Source: Lachnospiraceae bacterium (GTDB lineage Bacteria; Bacillota; Clostridia; Lachnospirales; Lachnospiraceae). Taken from it: 64,000 bases of DNA. The position numbers and the translations under genes are program-made. The stretch is from contig JALELZ010000002.1 in assembly GCA_022768465.1 (NCBI GenBank), positions 1-64,000 on the forward strand, in the 5' to 3' direction. The notes beneath the pieces are model-generated. The model saw only the letters and a list, made by a program, of their open reading frames with translations, was not told the DNA's origin and did no database searches. Shown here piece by piece: positions 9,187 to 18,054 of the stretch (the stretch's first letter is position 1; every line of letters starts with the position of its first letter).

Positions 9187-12033
9187 ATGAGCAAACAGTT
9201 TATAAAAATAAGAGGTGCCTCGGAGCACAATCTTAAAAACATTGATCTGGATATACCGAGAGATGAGCTGGTAGTTCTTACCGGCTTATCCGGCTCCGGT
9301 AAATCCTCGCTCGCATTTGATACTATATATGCCGAAGGCCAGAGGCGATATATGGAGTCGCTAAGCTCCTATGCAAGGCAGTTTCTCGGTCAGATGGAAA
9401 AGCCTAAGGTTCAGAGTATTGAAGGACTTTCACCGGCCATAAGCATTGACCAGAAATCGACTAACCATAACCCTCGTTCAACAGTCGGAACAGTTACTGA
9501 GATATATGATTATTTCAGACTTTTGTATGCAAGGATCGGTATTCCGCACTGTCCGAAATGCGGCAGAGAAATAAAACGCCAGACTGTTGATGAAATGACT
9601 GACAGTATCATGGCTTTGCCTGAAAGAAGCAAGATCATTCTTATGGCACCTGTCGTACGAGGCAAAAAGGGCGAGCATGTCAAGCTGATCGAATCAATAA
9701 GACGATCAGGCTATGTTCGTGTGCGTATTGACGGCAATATGTATGAGCTCAGTGAAGAGATAAGTCTTGATAAGAATCTAAAGCACAGCATAGATGTCGT
9801 GGTTGACAGGCTTATCATAAAAGAAGGCATAGAGCAGAGACTCACAGATTCGATTGAAAATGCTTTGAAGCTTGCAGACGGACTGCTCTCGGTGGATGTT
9901 ATTAATGCGGACAACACAGAGACGTTTACATTTTCACAAAATTACGCCTGTCCTGACTGCGGCATAAGTATAGAGGAAATAGAGCCCAGATCATTTTCCT
10001 TTAATAATCCTTTCGGAGCCTGCCCGGAGTGCTTCGGACTCGGCTATAAGATGGAATTTTCTGTTGATCTTATGATACCTGACAGGACCCTTTCACTCAA
10101 TCAGGGTGTATTTCAGGTGACTGGATGGCAGTCAAGCGGAAAGCCTGATTCTTATGCACATGCACTTTTGGAGCAGCTTTCAAAGGAATATGGCTTCAGT
10201 CTTGATACTCCGTTTAACGAGTTGCCTGAGGATATCAGACATATGCTTTTATACGGAACCGGGGGACGTAAAATCAGAGTTCATTATAAGAGCAAATACA
10301 GCGGCGGCACCTCCTATGAGGTTGCATTTGAGGGTCTTATTGAGAATGTTAAGCGCCGCTACAAGGAATGCTGGTCTCAGGATCAGAAGGCTGCCTATGA
10401 GGAATACATGCAGCACGATATCTGTCCTGTATGTAAAGGTCAGAGACTTAAAGCTACGGCGCTTGCAGTTACAATAGGCGACAAGAATATCTTTGAGCTC
10501 ACTTCTTTATCTATAACGAAGATAAGACATTTTATAGCAGAGCTTAAGCTTACGGATTTTCAGAAGCAGGTAGGATCAGAGATACTTAAGGAAATAAAGG
10601 CGAGACTGGATTTCCTTATCAATGTCGGACTTGATTATCTTACGCTTTCAAGAGCTGCAGCAACGCTTTCAGGCGGTGAGGCACAGAGGATAAGGCTTGC
10701 AACACAGATAGGCTCAGGCCTTGTAGGAGTTGCTTATATTCTGGATGAACCGTCAATAGGACTTCATCAAAGGGATAATGATAAGCTTTTGGCAACTCTT
10801 ATAAAGCTTAGAGATTTGGGTAATTCAGTCATAGTCGTTGAGCATGACGAGGATACTATGAGGGCAGCGGATTTTATTGCTGATATAGGTCCGGGAGCCG
10901 GTGAGCACGGCGGAAGAGTTGTTGCGGCAGGTACATTGCAGGATATACTCGATTGTCCTGAGTCAATAACAGGACAGTATCTCTCAGGTAAAAAGTCTAT
11001 AGAGGTTCCTAAAACAAGAAAGGAGCCAAAGGGCTTTATAACAATAAAGGATGCTTACGAGAATAATCTAAAGCACATAGATGTAAATATTCCGCTTGGC
11101 GTATTTACCTGTGTGACCGGTGTATCCGGAAGCGGCAAATCATCTCTTGTAAATGAGATACTTTATAAGGATCTTGCAAGAACACTTAACAGGGCAAAGG
11201 TGATCCCGGGAAAGCATGGCAGTATTGAAGGTATAGAGCAGCTTGATAAGGTCATATGCATAGATCAGGCACCTATAGGAAGGACTCCGAGATCTAATCC
11301 GGCTACCTATACCGGAGTTTTCGATATGATAAGAGATCTGTTTGCGGCTACTCAGGATGCGAAGATGAAGGGCTATTCCAAGGGAAGGTTCTCATTTCAT
11401 GTAAAGGGCGGACGCTGCGAGGCCTGCAGCGGTGACGGTATCATAAAGATAGAAATGCATTTTCTTCCTGATGTATATGTGCCGTGCGAGGTCTGCGGCG
11501 GTAAAAGATATAACAGAGAGACTCTTGAGGTCAAGTACAAGGGAAAGAGCATTTATGATGTGCTTAACATGACAGTCGAGGAAGCTCTTGAGTTCTTTAG
11601 GAATGTTCCGTCTATCGAAAGAAAGATACAGACTCTTTATGACGTTGGACTTTCTTATCTGAGACTAGGACAGCCAAGTACTGAGCTTTCGGGAGGCGAG
11701 GCACAGAGGATCAAGCTTGCGACTGAGCTTTCAAGAAGAGGCACCGGAAAGACTATTTATATACTTGATGAGCCTACGACAGGACTGCATTTCGATGATG
11801 TAAATAAGCTCGTTAAGATGCTCTTAAGATTAAGGGAAAACGGCAATACAGTCGTTGTTATCGAACACAATCTCGATGTTATCAAGGTTGCCGATTATAT
11901 TATTGATATGGGGCCTGAGGGCGGAGACGGCGGAGGAACAGTCATCGCCGAAGGAACGCCGGAGGAAATATGCGGTTATGCAGAAAGCTACACCGGCAAA
12001 TATCTGAAGCCGTATCTTGAGAAAGGAAAATGA
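9187..12033 (+). CDS. uvrA: Excinuclease ABC subunit A
   Basis: The damage-recognition ATPase of nucleotide excision repair, 948 residues, full family length. Two ABC modules are visible: Walker [10 protein letters not shown] (33-41) and GVSGSGKSS (about 645), and signature sequences LSGGEAQR near 494 and 835, each followed by a Walker B with ILDEP. Zinc-binding cysteine pairs (CPKC near 121 and later CxxC pairs including CEACSG and CEVCGG) complete the expected zinc modules. UvrA loads UvrB onto lesions; no uvrB or uvrC is present in the window. The gene starts one base after the PAP2 stop and has only a weak ribosome site, which suggests translational coupling. Confidence 0.98.
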   Translation: MSKQFIKIRGASEHNLKNIDLDIPRDELVVLTGLSGSGKSSLAFDTIYAEGQRRYMESLSSYARQFLGQMEKPKVQSIEGLSPAISIDQKSTNHNPRSTVGTVTEIYDYFRLLYARIGIPHCPKCGREIKRQTVDEMTDSIMALPERSKIILMAPVVRGKKGEHVKLIESIRRSGYVRVRIDGNMYELSEEISLDKNLKHSIDVVVDRLIIKEGIEQRLTDSIENALKLADGLLSVDVINADNTETFTFSQNYACPDCGISIEEIEPRSFSFNNPFGACPECFGLGYKMEFSVDLMIPDRTLSLNQGVFQVTGWQSSGKPDSYAHALLEQLSKEYGFSLDTPFNELPEDIRHMLLYGTGGRKIRVHYKSKYSGGTSYEVAFEGLIENVKRRYKECWSQDQKAAYEEYMQHDICPVCKGQRLKATALAVTIGDKNIFELTSLSITKIRHFIAELKLTDFQKQVGSEILKEIKARLDFLINVGLDYLTLSRAAATLSGGEAQRIRLATQIGSGLVGVAYILDEPSIGLHQRDNDKLLATLIKLRDLGNSVIVVEHDEDTMRAADFIADIGPGAGEHGGRVVAAGTLQDILDCPESITGQYLSGKKSIEVPKTRKEPKGFITIKDAYENNLKHIDVNIPLGVFTCVTGVSGSGKSSLVNEILYKDLARTLNRAKVIPGKHGSIEGIEQLDKVICIDQAPIGRTPRSNPATYTGVFDMIRDLFAATQDAKMKGYSKGRFSFHVKGGRCEACSGDGIIKIEMHFLPDVYVPCEVCGGKRYNRETLEVKYKGKSIYDVLNMTVEEALEFFRNVPSIERKIQTLYDVGLSYLRLGQPSTELSGGEAQRIKLATELSRRGTGKTIYILDEPTTGLHFDDVNKLVKMLLRLRENGNTVVVIEHNLDVIKVADYIIDMGPEGGDGGGTVIAEGTPEEICGYAESYTGKYLKPYLEKGK

Positions 12034-12034
12034 C

Positions 12035-13357
12035 ATGATTTTTAAGAATATAAAGCTTATTGATAAGGATTTTAATGTTAAGAAGGATATGTATGTCCGC
12101 ACAGAGGGAGCCTTCATTACCTATGTAGGAGATAAAGCACCTGAAAATGCTTCCGGAGAAAATATTTATGACGGAAATAACAAACTGCTCATGCCTTCTT
12201 TTTACAACACTCACTGCCATGTGCCTATGACCTATTTGAGAGGCTACGGCGAGGGTCTGCCGCTTCAGAGATGGCTTAACGAGAAGATATTCCCGTTTGA
12301 GGATAAGCTTGACGGTGAGGCTGTTTACTGGAGCACTAAATTAGGTGCGCTTGAGCTTATAGCCTCAGGCTCAGCATCCATCAGTGATATGTATTTCTTT
12401 ATCGGCGATATGGCAAGGGCTCTTGATGAATGCGGTATGAAGGCAAATATCTGTCACGGTATTTCATCCTTTGATCCTGAGCAGAAGCTTTCTGAGCTTA
12501 AGGGCTACAAGGATACAGTTGAGCTTGATATACTTATCAAAAGCGGAGCCTTCGGGGGAGAAAAGGGAACCGGAAAGGGCAGCAGGATAATGGTCGATAT
12601 GGGTCTTCATGCTGAGTATACCTCTACAGAGGGTCTTGTGCGTCAGGTGGCTGAGGCAGCAGGAGAGCTCGGAATTGGAGTTCACACACATATTTCTGAG
12701 ACAGTTTCCGAGCATGCAGAATGCAAAAAGCGTCATAACGGAATGACTCCTGTTAAATATTTCGATGAATGCGGACTTTTCAATAATGTTGTAAAGGCTG
12801 CACATTGCGTATATATAGAGCCTGAGGATATTGATATTATGAAGGCGGCAGGAGCATATGCTATCCATAACCCATCCAGCAACCTTAAGTTAGGAAGCGG
12901 TATCGCACCGGTAAAGACATTTATGGAAAAGGGACTTAATGTAGGAATCGGAACCGACGGTGCCTCCAGCAATAATAACCTCAACATGATGGAGGAAATC
13001 CATATGGCGGCTATGATTGCAAGAGGATCTACACTCGATGCCAATGCTGTTTCAGATGCAGCTATGCTTAAGGCAGCAGCATTAACAGGAGCTTTGAGTC
13101 AGGGAAGAGGTGACTGCGGAAGAATAGAGGAAGGCTGCAGAGCTGATCTTATAGTTATCGACCTTGACAGACCGCATTTAAGACCGGATTACGATACCCG
13201 TGCCAATGTAGTATTTTCAGCGCAGAGCTCAGATATCGTACTCAACATGATAGACGGTAAAGTGGTTTATAAGAACGGCGAATACCTTACTATAGATAAG
13301 GAAAAGGTTATTGCTGAGACAGAAGCTCATTTTGATAAGATACTTGCACAGCTGTAA
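12035..13357 (+). CDS. mtaD: Amidohydrolase of the 5'-methylthioadenosine/S-adenosylhomocysteine deaminase type
   Basis: A 440-residue metal-dependent deaminase of the TRZ/ATZ group. Metal ligands are visible as H60 and H62 (THCH), H217 (HTHISE) and D308 (GTDGASSNNN), in the order and spacing of MtaD/SAH deaminases. The THCH motif is followed by MTYLRG, typical of this branch, and the C-terminus has the composite beta-sandwich end (GKVVYKNG). Such enzymes deaminate the adenine of methylthioadenosine, SAH or related nucleosides; guanine and cytosine deaminases are near relatives, so the exact substrate is not certain. I chose ATG 12035, one base after the uvrA stop, which has AAAGGA upstream; the in-frame ATG at 12017 would overlap uvrA. 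Confidence 0.82.
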   Translation: MIFKNIKLIDKDFNVKKDMYVRTEGAFITYVGDKAPENASGENIYDGNNKLLMPSFYNTHCHVPMTYLRGYGEGLPLQRWLNEKIFPFEDKLDGEAVYWSTKLGALELIASGSASISDMYFFIGDMARALDECGMKANICHGISSFDPEQKLSELKGYKDTVELDILIKSGAFGGEKGTGKGSRIMVDMGLHAEYTSTEGLVRQVAEAAGELGIGVHTHISETVSEHAECKKRHNGMTPVKYFDECGLFNNVVKAAHCVYIEPEDIDIMKAAGAYAIHNPSSNLKLGSGIAPVKTFMEKGLNVGIGTDGASSNNNLNMMEEIHMAAMIARGSTLDANAVSDAAMLKAAALTGALSQGRGDCGRIEEGCRADLIVIDLDRPHLRPDYDTRANVVFSAQSSDIVLNMIDGKVVYKNGEYLTIDKEKVIAETEAHFDKILAQL

Positions 13358-13464
13358 ATAACTTATCAGCCTTTTCTTAAGAGCTTTTACGCTAAATTCA
13401 CCTGATTGTATGTAGTACATGTATACATTTGCCTACGGATAAATGTTTTGCAAGCATTTTGCTT

Positions 13465-13493
13465 TTGCAAATTTTTATCATAAATGTTAAAAT
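13465..13493 (+). promoter_or_regulatory. Promoter of the CarD-family gene with repeated TTTTGC elements
   Basis: TTGCAA (13465-13470) and TAAAAT (13488-13493) are 17 bases apart. TTTTGCAA occurs twice (13446-13453 and 13463-13470) with a TTTTGC between them, so the -35 element lies in a small repeat cluster that could be an operator. The ATG follows 23 bases after the -10. Confidence 0.45.
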
Positions 13494-13516
13494 CTTATCA
13501 TAGGAGGAAAAGGCAG

Positions 13517-14023
13517 ATGTTCAAAAAGGGCGATTATGTAGTTAAAGCAAACACCGGAATATGTATTGTAGACGACATTATTATGAAACAGCTCTCGGAG
13601 AGTTTTCCGGCTAAGGAGTACTATGTGCTTATACCGCTGAATGATGAAAAGGCTAAATTATTCGTTCCTACGGCATCTGATGCCTCAAATTTACGCGTAG
13701 CGATGAATGAAGAGGCGGCATGGGATCTTATAAGATCTATTCCTGAGATTGAAATCAAATGGATAGAAAGCGACAGAACCAGAGAAAAAGAATATAAGGA
13801 AGTTATTAAATCGAACGATCCGGCATCGCTTGTAAGCATTATCAAGAATATTTATCTCAGGAACAGGGAACGTGAGGAACAGGGTAAGAAGGTTACCTCC
13901 GTGGATGACAGATATTTTAAGCTTGCGGAAAGTACCCTATACAGTGAGCTTGCACATGCTTTGGGCAAGGAATGTGCGGATATGAGAGCTATCATTAATG
14001 ACACTATAGAAGGCATCTTATAA
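13517..14023 (+). CDS. CarD-family transcriptional regulator
   Basis: A 168-residue protein that begins with the CarD/CdnL/TRCF RNA-polymerase interaction fold: MFKKGDYVVKANTGICIV, then a beta-strand region ending in YYVLIPL and LFVPT. The C-terminal about 100 residues are helical and charged, as in the DNA-binding part of CarD/CdnL. These proteins bind the RNA polymerase beta subunit and stabilise open promoter complexes. The start was set at ATG 13517, which follows TAGGAGGA; the upstream in-frame ATG at 13484 lies inside the promoter. It is probably the first gene of a small unit with the B3/4-domain gene 56 bases downstream. Confidence 0.85.
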   Translation: MFKKGDYVVKANTGICIVDDIIMKQLSESFPAKEYYVLIPLNDEKAKLFVPTASDASNLRVAMNEEAAWDLIRSIPEIEIKWIESDRTREKEYKEVIKSNDPASLVSIIKNIYLRNREREEQGKKVTSVDDRYFKLAESTLYSELAHALGKECADMRAIINDTIEGIL

Positions 14024-14079
14024 ATAGACAGGATCTATAGCTGTAATGATATAAAATTATTATTAATGGGGATAAGAAC

Positions 14080-14739
14080 ATGGACATTTCAATAGCATCA
14101 TCATTGAAGAAAATGTGGCCGCAGGCCGCACTCGGTATTCTTGAGTACGAGGCAGATGTAGTAAAGAGCTCGGATGAGCTTTTAGATGTATTCGAAGGAG
14201 CTATCGAAAAGCTTTCGGATGAATACTGCATGGATGATATTGCGAAGCTTCCGCATGTTGAGGCAACAAGAAAGGCCTATAAGACTTTAGGAAAGAATCC
14301 TTCCGAGTACAGAAATGCAGCAGAGGCTATGCTCAGACGTGTAGTTAAGAGCAGCGGCCTTTATCACATCAATAACATTGTTGAAGTCAACAATCTTATA
14401 TCAATAAGCTCAGGATATTCTATTGGATCATATGATCTTGATGAGGTCAAGGGACATGTAGTATATGACAGAGCTGAGGAAGATCTGCATTATGCAGGAA
14501 TAGGAAAGAGCAGTGTTAATATTGGCTTCATCCCTACACTTCATGATGATGAAGGCGCATTCGGCAATGCTACCTCCGATTCACAGAGAGCTATGATAAA
14601 GGAAGGACACAGAAGGATAGCTTCCATCCTCTATTCATTTGACGGAACAGAAGGTCTTACCGAGTGGATGGATGAATTCGAAGCAGACCTTAAAAAATAC
14701 TGCGGTGTCGGAGACGTTACAAAGAGCATCGTAGAATAA
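14080..14739 (+). CDS. B3/B4 tRNA-binding domain protein
   Basis: A 219-residue protein consisting of a free-standing B3/4 domain, the fold found in the beta chain of phenylalanyl-tRNA synthetase. Typical stretches are RKAYKTLGKNPSEYR, followed by LRRVV and an N-N-I-V-E-V-N-N-L-I-S motif, then IGSYDLD. Stand-alone members are often proposed to bind or edit tRNA or aminoacyl compounds, but the role is not established for this group. It has a weak ribosome site (TGGGGA) and lies 56 bases downstream of the CarD gene. A strong 13-base-pair terminator follows. Confidence 0.85.
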   Translation: MDISIASSLKKMWPQAALGILEYEADVVKSSDELLDVFEGAIEKLSDEYCMDDIAKLPHVEATRKAYKTLGKNPSEYRNAAEAMLRRVVKSSGLYHINNIVEVNNLISISSGYSIGSYDLDEVKGHVVYDRAEEDLHYAGIGKSSVNIGFIPTLHDDEGAFGNATSDSQRAMIKEGHRRIASILYSFDGTEGLTEWMDEFEADLKKYCGVGDVTKSIVE

Positions 14740-14750
14740 ATATGAAATTC

Positions 14751-14820
14751 AAAAACCTATGTGATAAGATGTATTCGTCAGTTCTTACGGTACAGAATGT
14801 ACATATACACATAGGTTTTT
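14751..14820. terminator. Terminator with a 13-bp perfect stem
   Basis: AAAAACCTATGTG (14751-14763) pairs perfectly with the right arm at 14808-14820, which ends in TTTTT. The A-run on one side and T-run on the other let it work in both directions. The loop is long (44 bases). Confidence 0.75.
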
Positions 14821-14846
14821 ATTTATAAATGAAATGAGGTGTAAGA

Positions 14847-15713
14847 ATGAAGCTTTGCTACAATGAGGGCTGCGCCAAGGGCTGTTCGACGCTTGCGGAA
14901 GATATAGAGCTTTGTGAAAAATACGGCTTTGATTATATAGAAATAGATATAGATATGCTTAATGAATATCTTGAGGAGCATACTATAGCCGAGCTTTCTG
15001 AGTGGTTTAAAGCACACAGGCTTAAGCCTTACGGACTTGCAGCGGTGCATATATATCAGGAGCTTTTCGGAGCAAAGGATACCGCAGGGAAGAATACAGC
15101 TTTTTGCGAAAGGTTTGAGCATGCACTTAAGAATGCTGAAGCACTTAATGCAAAAAATATCATAATCGTACCTCCGATGAGCGATAGTGATCTCTATATT
15201 GGCTTTAAGGATGAGATAATCGATGACTGCGCAAATGCACTTATAAATATTGCGGATATGGCTGCGGAATATGATGTAAAGCTTGCATTCGAGCCGGTTG
15301 GATTAAAGAATTGTGCTGTGCGCAGCATAGCTGTTGCAAAGGATATTCTTTATATTGCATATAAGGATAATCTTGGTTTGGCGCCGGATGCTTATAATCT
15401 TTACCTTAACGGCGGAAGCAACGACTTTTCTGATGTTGCTGCTCTTTCGGCAAATGAGATATTTGCGGTGCACATCATGAATGCGGACGATGTACCTGCA
15501 GCCGAGCGCGGACAGGATAAAAGAACGTTCCCGGACAGAGGCTCAGCTGTCGATGTCGCCGGTTTTTTGAATGCACTTAAAGCTGTAGGCTACGACGGAA
15601 TGGTTTCTGTGGAAATGTTCAGACCTGAGTATTATGAAAAGGATAATGAATGGGTGATATCCGAGGCGTATAATAGTCTTAAAAGTGTACTTGAAGAGAA
15701 TAACTGTCTGTAA
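14847..15713 (+). CDS. Sugar phosphate isomerase/epimerase-type TIM-barrel protein
   Basis: A 288-residue protein with the AP-endonuclease-2/xylose-isomerase-like TIM barrel. Visible features are the alternating pattern with GFDYIEIDIDML near the N-terminus, a metal-ligand-like stretch LAFEPVG in the middle, a region HIMNADDVP and a final VSVEMFRPEYY, where the Glu and His residues of IolE/IolI-type enzymes are found. Members isomerise or epimerise sugars or inositol derivatives using a divalent metal. The substrate is not evident and there are no other inositol genes nearby. It is a single gene, bounded by terminators on both sides, and read toward the convergent lysR. Confidence 0.75.
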   Translation: MKLCYNEGCAKGCSTLAEDIELCEKYGFDYIEIDIDMLNEYLEEHTIAELSEWFKAHRLKPYGLAAVHIYQELFGAKDTAGKNTAFCERFEHALKNAEALNAKNIIIVPPMSDSDLYIGFKDEIIDDCANALINIADMAAEYDVKLAFEPVGLKNCAVRSIAVAKDILYIAYKDNLGLAPDAYNLYLNGGSNDFSDVAALSANEIFAVHIMNADDVPAAERGQDKRTFPDRGSAVDVAGFLNALKAVGYDGMVSVEMFRPEYYEKDNEWVISEAYNSLKSVLEENNCL

Positions 15714-15797
15714 TGGTCAGACCTTAATAGGGATAAGCAGGCGCTTGGGTTTATAAGAAAGTGAAATAAAAGATAGATTGACGCAGATAAGATTGAC

Positions 15798-15829
15798 CTG
15801 ATGCAGCCATTACGGCTGCATCAGTTTTT
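15798..15829 (+). terminator. Intrinsic terminator overlapping the lysR stop codon
   Basis: CTGATGCAGCC (15798-15808) pairs perfectly over 11 bases with 15814-15824, loop ATTAC, followed by five T. It terminates the plus-strand isomerase-like gene. The loop and right arm contain the stop and last codons of the convergent lysR gene (stop at 15810-15812 on the minus strand). Confidence 0.88.
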
Positions 15830-16682
15830 GTTTTGCAAAGTCTATGAATCGTCTTACGGCAGGCGATGCGTTTTCAAGAGATGGTATGGCTATACCAAGC
15901 TTGATCGATGACGGCGGATCTACAGGAAGCTTGACAACGTCGCACTGATAGTTGAGAGTGATGAGATTATTCATAATACTCATTCCGAGACCTTCTTCTA
16001 TAAGGGCAAGAGCTGCAAAGTTTTCAAGAGTAGAAAAGCTGATCTTTGGCTGAATGTGATGACGCTTTAAAAGATCAATAACGTCATCGTCTCTGCCTTG
16101 GGCAGGCATGATGAATGACTCCCTGACAACTTCCTTTATAGGATATGAGCTGTCGTTTGCTCTGGGATGAGATTTAGGAAGCACGGCTACCATCGGATCA
16201 TCTGCAAGCGGTATCCAGTCATAGCTCATATTTTTCTTATAGCTGAAGAAAACCAGATCAACAGTTCGGTTATTCAGCCATTCTTCATTTTTCTGATGAA
16301 TACCTTCCATCATATTGATTTTGATACCCGGATACTGGTGACAGAACTGATTGATAAGTCCCGGCAGCCAGTGAGAAGCAATAGAAGAGTAAGCTCCTAT
16401 ATTTATCACGCCGACAGAAAGACCGTGAATCTCAGAAATTACCTGCTGCAGACGTTCCTCCTGACTTAAAAGCTCTCTTATTACAGGAAGAATGGCAGAG
16501 CCGTTGCTGGTAATTGTGAGTCCCTTCTTGCTTCGTTCAAATAGCGGAAATCCAAGCTCCTTTTCCAAAGCTGTTATAAGCTGGCTGACACCTGATGGAG
16601 AGTAGTTAAGAAGCTCGGCAGCCTTTGTGAGACTTCCCTCTGATGCTGCTACTGAAAATGCTTTGTAACGCGGGTTTATCAT
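15810..16682 (-). CDS. LysR-family transcriptional regulator
   Basis: A 290-residue LysR-type regulator. The N-terminal winged helix-turn-helix (about 1-60) shows the pattern SEGSLTKAAELLNYSPSGVSQLI and a following LFERSKKG. Residues about 90-290 form the LysR substrate-binding domain, which senses a small effector. The ribosome site is GGAGAAGAG directly before ATG. It is divergent from the HAD/2-oxoacid oxidoreductase operon with a 367-base shared intergenic region. This is the classic arrangement of a LysR regulator and its target, so it is likely to control that operon and itself. The effector is unknown; an amino acid or 2-oxo/hydroxy acid would fit the operon content (inference). Confidence 0.93.
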   Translation of the reverse strand: MINPRYKAFSVAASEGSLTKAAELLNYSPSGVSQLITALEKELGFPLFERSKKGLTITSNGSAILPVIRELLSQEERLQQVISEIHGLSVGVINIGAYSSIASHWLPGLINQFCHQYPGIKINMMEGIHQKNEEWLNNRTVDLVFFSYKKNMSYDWIPLADDPMVAVLPKSHPRANDSSYPIKEVVRESFIMPAQGRDDDVIDLLKRHHIQPKISFSTLENFAALALIEEGLGMSIMNNLITLNYQCDVVKLPVDPPSSIKLGIAIPSLENASPAVRRFIDFAKQKLMQP

Positions 16683-17049
16683 CTCTTCTCCTCCTGAACA
16701 CGCCCTAAACAGGCACGCTTAAATAATAAAATATATAAGTAACTTAAATTTAGACAATAAAGTCAACAACATAGTCAACATCAAGTGAAAAAAGTACAAT
16801 GCCATACATAAGATACCAGTAAATACAATCATGTACTTTTATTGATAAATTTTACATGCTCATTTATCTTGAAATATGCATTTTGACGAATGTATCTTTA
16901 TGTACTTACAGAAATTTTACACTATGAATTATCATTAAGCAATACTTAAAAGTAAAATTAAATATCATCCATTTACTTTCAACAAAATGATATTTATAAT
17001 CTAAACTAAATAAAACGTGTGCAGCCAATATGGTTGAAAGGAGTAAAGA
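16683..17049. promoter_or_regulatory. Divergent lysR/HAD-operon control region
   Basis: A 367-base AT-rich region between divergent genes. A strong promoter for the rightward operon is TTTACT (16972-16977), 17 bases, TATAAT (16995-17000), with an expected start near 17007 and GAAAGGAG before the ATG at 17050. Several GTAC-centred elements recur (AAGTAC and GTACTT types between 16790 and 16910), and a partial dyad of the LysR T-N11-A kind lies around 16875-16895. No riboswitch or small gene is seen. The operator assignment is only a suggestion. Confidence 0.55.
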
Positions 17050-17787
17050 ATGGATAAGAAGAGATTAGTACCAAAAGCGATAACATTTGACGTATACGGA
17101 ACACTCATCGACTGGGAAGGTGAAGTTCAGGATTTCATGAGAAAGATTTTCAAGAGAGATGGCATTACAAACATCACTCCATATGAAGCTCAGCAGAGAT
17201 GGGAGATCCTTCAGTTCGACTACATCAAGACATATCGCCCATATTTCCAGGTTCTGTTTGATACACTTCAGATTACAGCAGACGACATGGGATTCAAGGT
17301 AACAGAGCAGGATAAGGAAGATTTCTCACGTTCAATGAGAACATGGAGAGCTTTCCCTGACACAGTAGAGGCTATGAAGCTTATCCGTAAGCACACAAAG
17401 GCTTACATGCTTACAAACACAGATAACGACATAATCAGAGATACACTCAGCAATGCAGGTATCGAGGTTGACGGAATCTTCACAGCAGAGCAGGCAGGCG
17501 CTTACAAGCCAAGCCACAAGGGATTCCTTATGTCACAGAAGGAACTCGGCCTTACAGCTGACGAGATGATGCATGCCGGATTCGGATTCAGATATGACAT
17601 TATTCCTGGCAATGAGCTCGGATACAGAACTATCTGGGTAAACAGACAGGGTATCGTTCGTCCTATCCAGGATGGAGATGTTCTTGAGAACTGCAAGGAA
17701 GATGTTATGACAGGTGACCTTATGACTCTCGGATATGTTCTTGAGGGATATTATCAGGCTGACCTTGAGAACGGATTCAAGGACTGA
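17050..17787 (+). CDS. HAD-superfamily hydrolase (type II haloacid dehalogenase-like)
   Basis: A 245-residue HAD hydrolase. Motif I is ITFDVYGTLIDW with nucleophile D14 and the Y-G-T-L form seen in L-2-haloacid dehalogenase-like members. Motif II is MLTNTD, motif III contains AYKPSHKGF (Lys), and motif IV lies in the HAGFGFRYDI region. Enzymes of this group cleave phosphate esters or, less often, 2-haloacids; a real dehalogenase is not implied. It is the first gene of the operon that also carries the ferredoxin-dependent 2-oxoacid oxidoreductase, with a perfect promoter upstream. Codons are strongly biased toward C-ending forms (for example TTC for Phe), unlike the restriction genes, which suggests high expression. 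Confidence 0.85.
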   Translation: MDKKRLVPKAITFDVYGTLIDWEGEVQDFMRKIFKRDGITNITPYEAQQRWEILQFDYIKTYRPYFQVLFDTLQITADDMGFKVTEQDKEDFSRSMRTWRAFPDTVEAMKLIRKHTKAYMLTNTDNDIIRDTLSNAGIEVDGIFTAEQAGAYKPSHKGFLMSQKELGLTADEMMHAGFGFRYDIIPGNELGYRTIWVNRQGIVRPIQDGDVLENCKEDVMTGDLMTLGYVLEGYYQADLENGFKD

Positions 17788-17829
17788 TCTAATAGCTGAT
17801 CGGATTGTATTTAAGAAGGTGGTAAATAT

Positions 17830-18039
17830 ATGAATCTTGTAAAGATAAACGCTGACCGCTGCAAGGAATGCGGTTACTGCATCAAGTTCTGCCCGAAGGC
17901 CTGTCTTTCAAAGGGTGATAAGATCAACAAGAGAGGATATTACGCTCCTGTTTTTGACGCAACAAATTGTATCGCATGCGGAACATGTGCGAGAATGTGC
18001 CCTGATACAGTTCTTTCTGTATACAAGGACGTTGAGTAA
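17830..18039 (+). CDS. korD: 2-oxoacid:ferredoxin oxidoreductase delta subunit (4Fe-4S ferredoxin)
   Basis: A 69-residue ferredoxin with two complete 4Fe-4S motifs, CKECGYCIKFCPKAC and CIACGTCARMCPD. This is the electron-transfer subunit that precedes the catalytic subunits in four-subunit Kor/Vor enzymes. The start is preceded by AAGGTGG. It lies 42 bases after the HAD gene and 15 bases before the alpha subunit gene, so it belongs to the same operon. It passes electrons from the thiamine-dependent decarboxylation of a 2-oxo acid to a free ferredoxin. Confidence 0.92.
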   Translation: MNLVKINADRCKECGYCIKFCPKACLSKGDKINKRGYYAPVFDATNCIACGTCARMCPDTVLSVYKDVE

Positions 18040-18054
18040 GAGGAGGCGATTTAA

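Noticed and set aside
17050..17787. True 2-haloacid dehalogenase
   Set aside because: The family label is common, but the operon context gives no haloacid link; general HAD hydrolase is the safer call.
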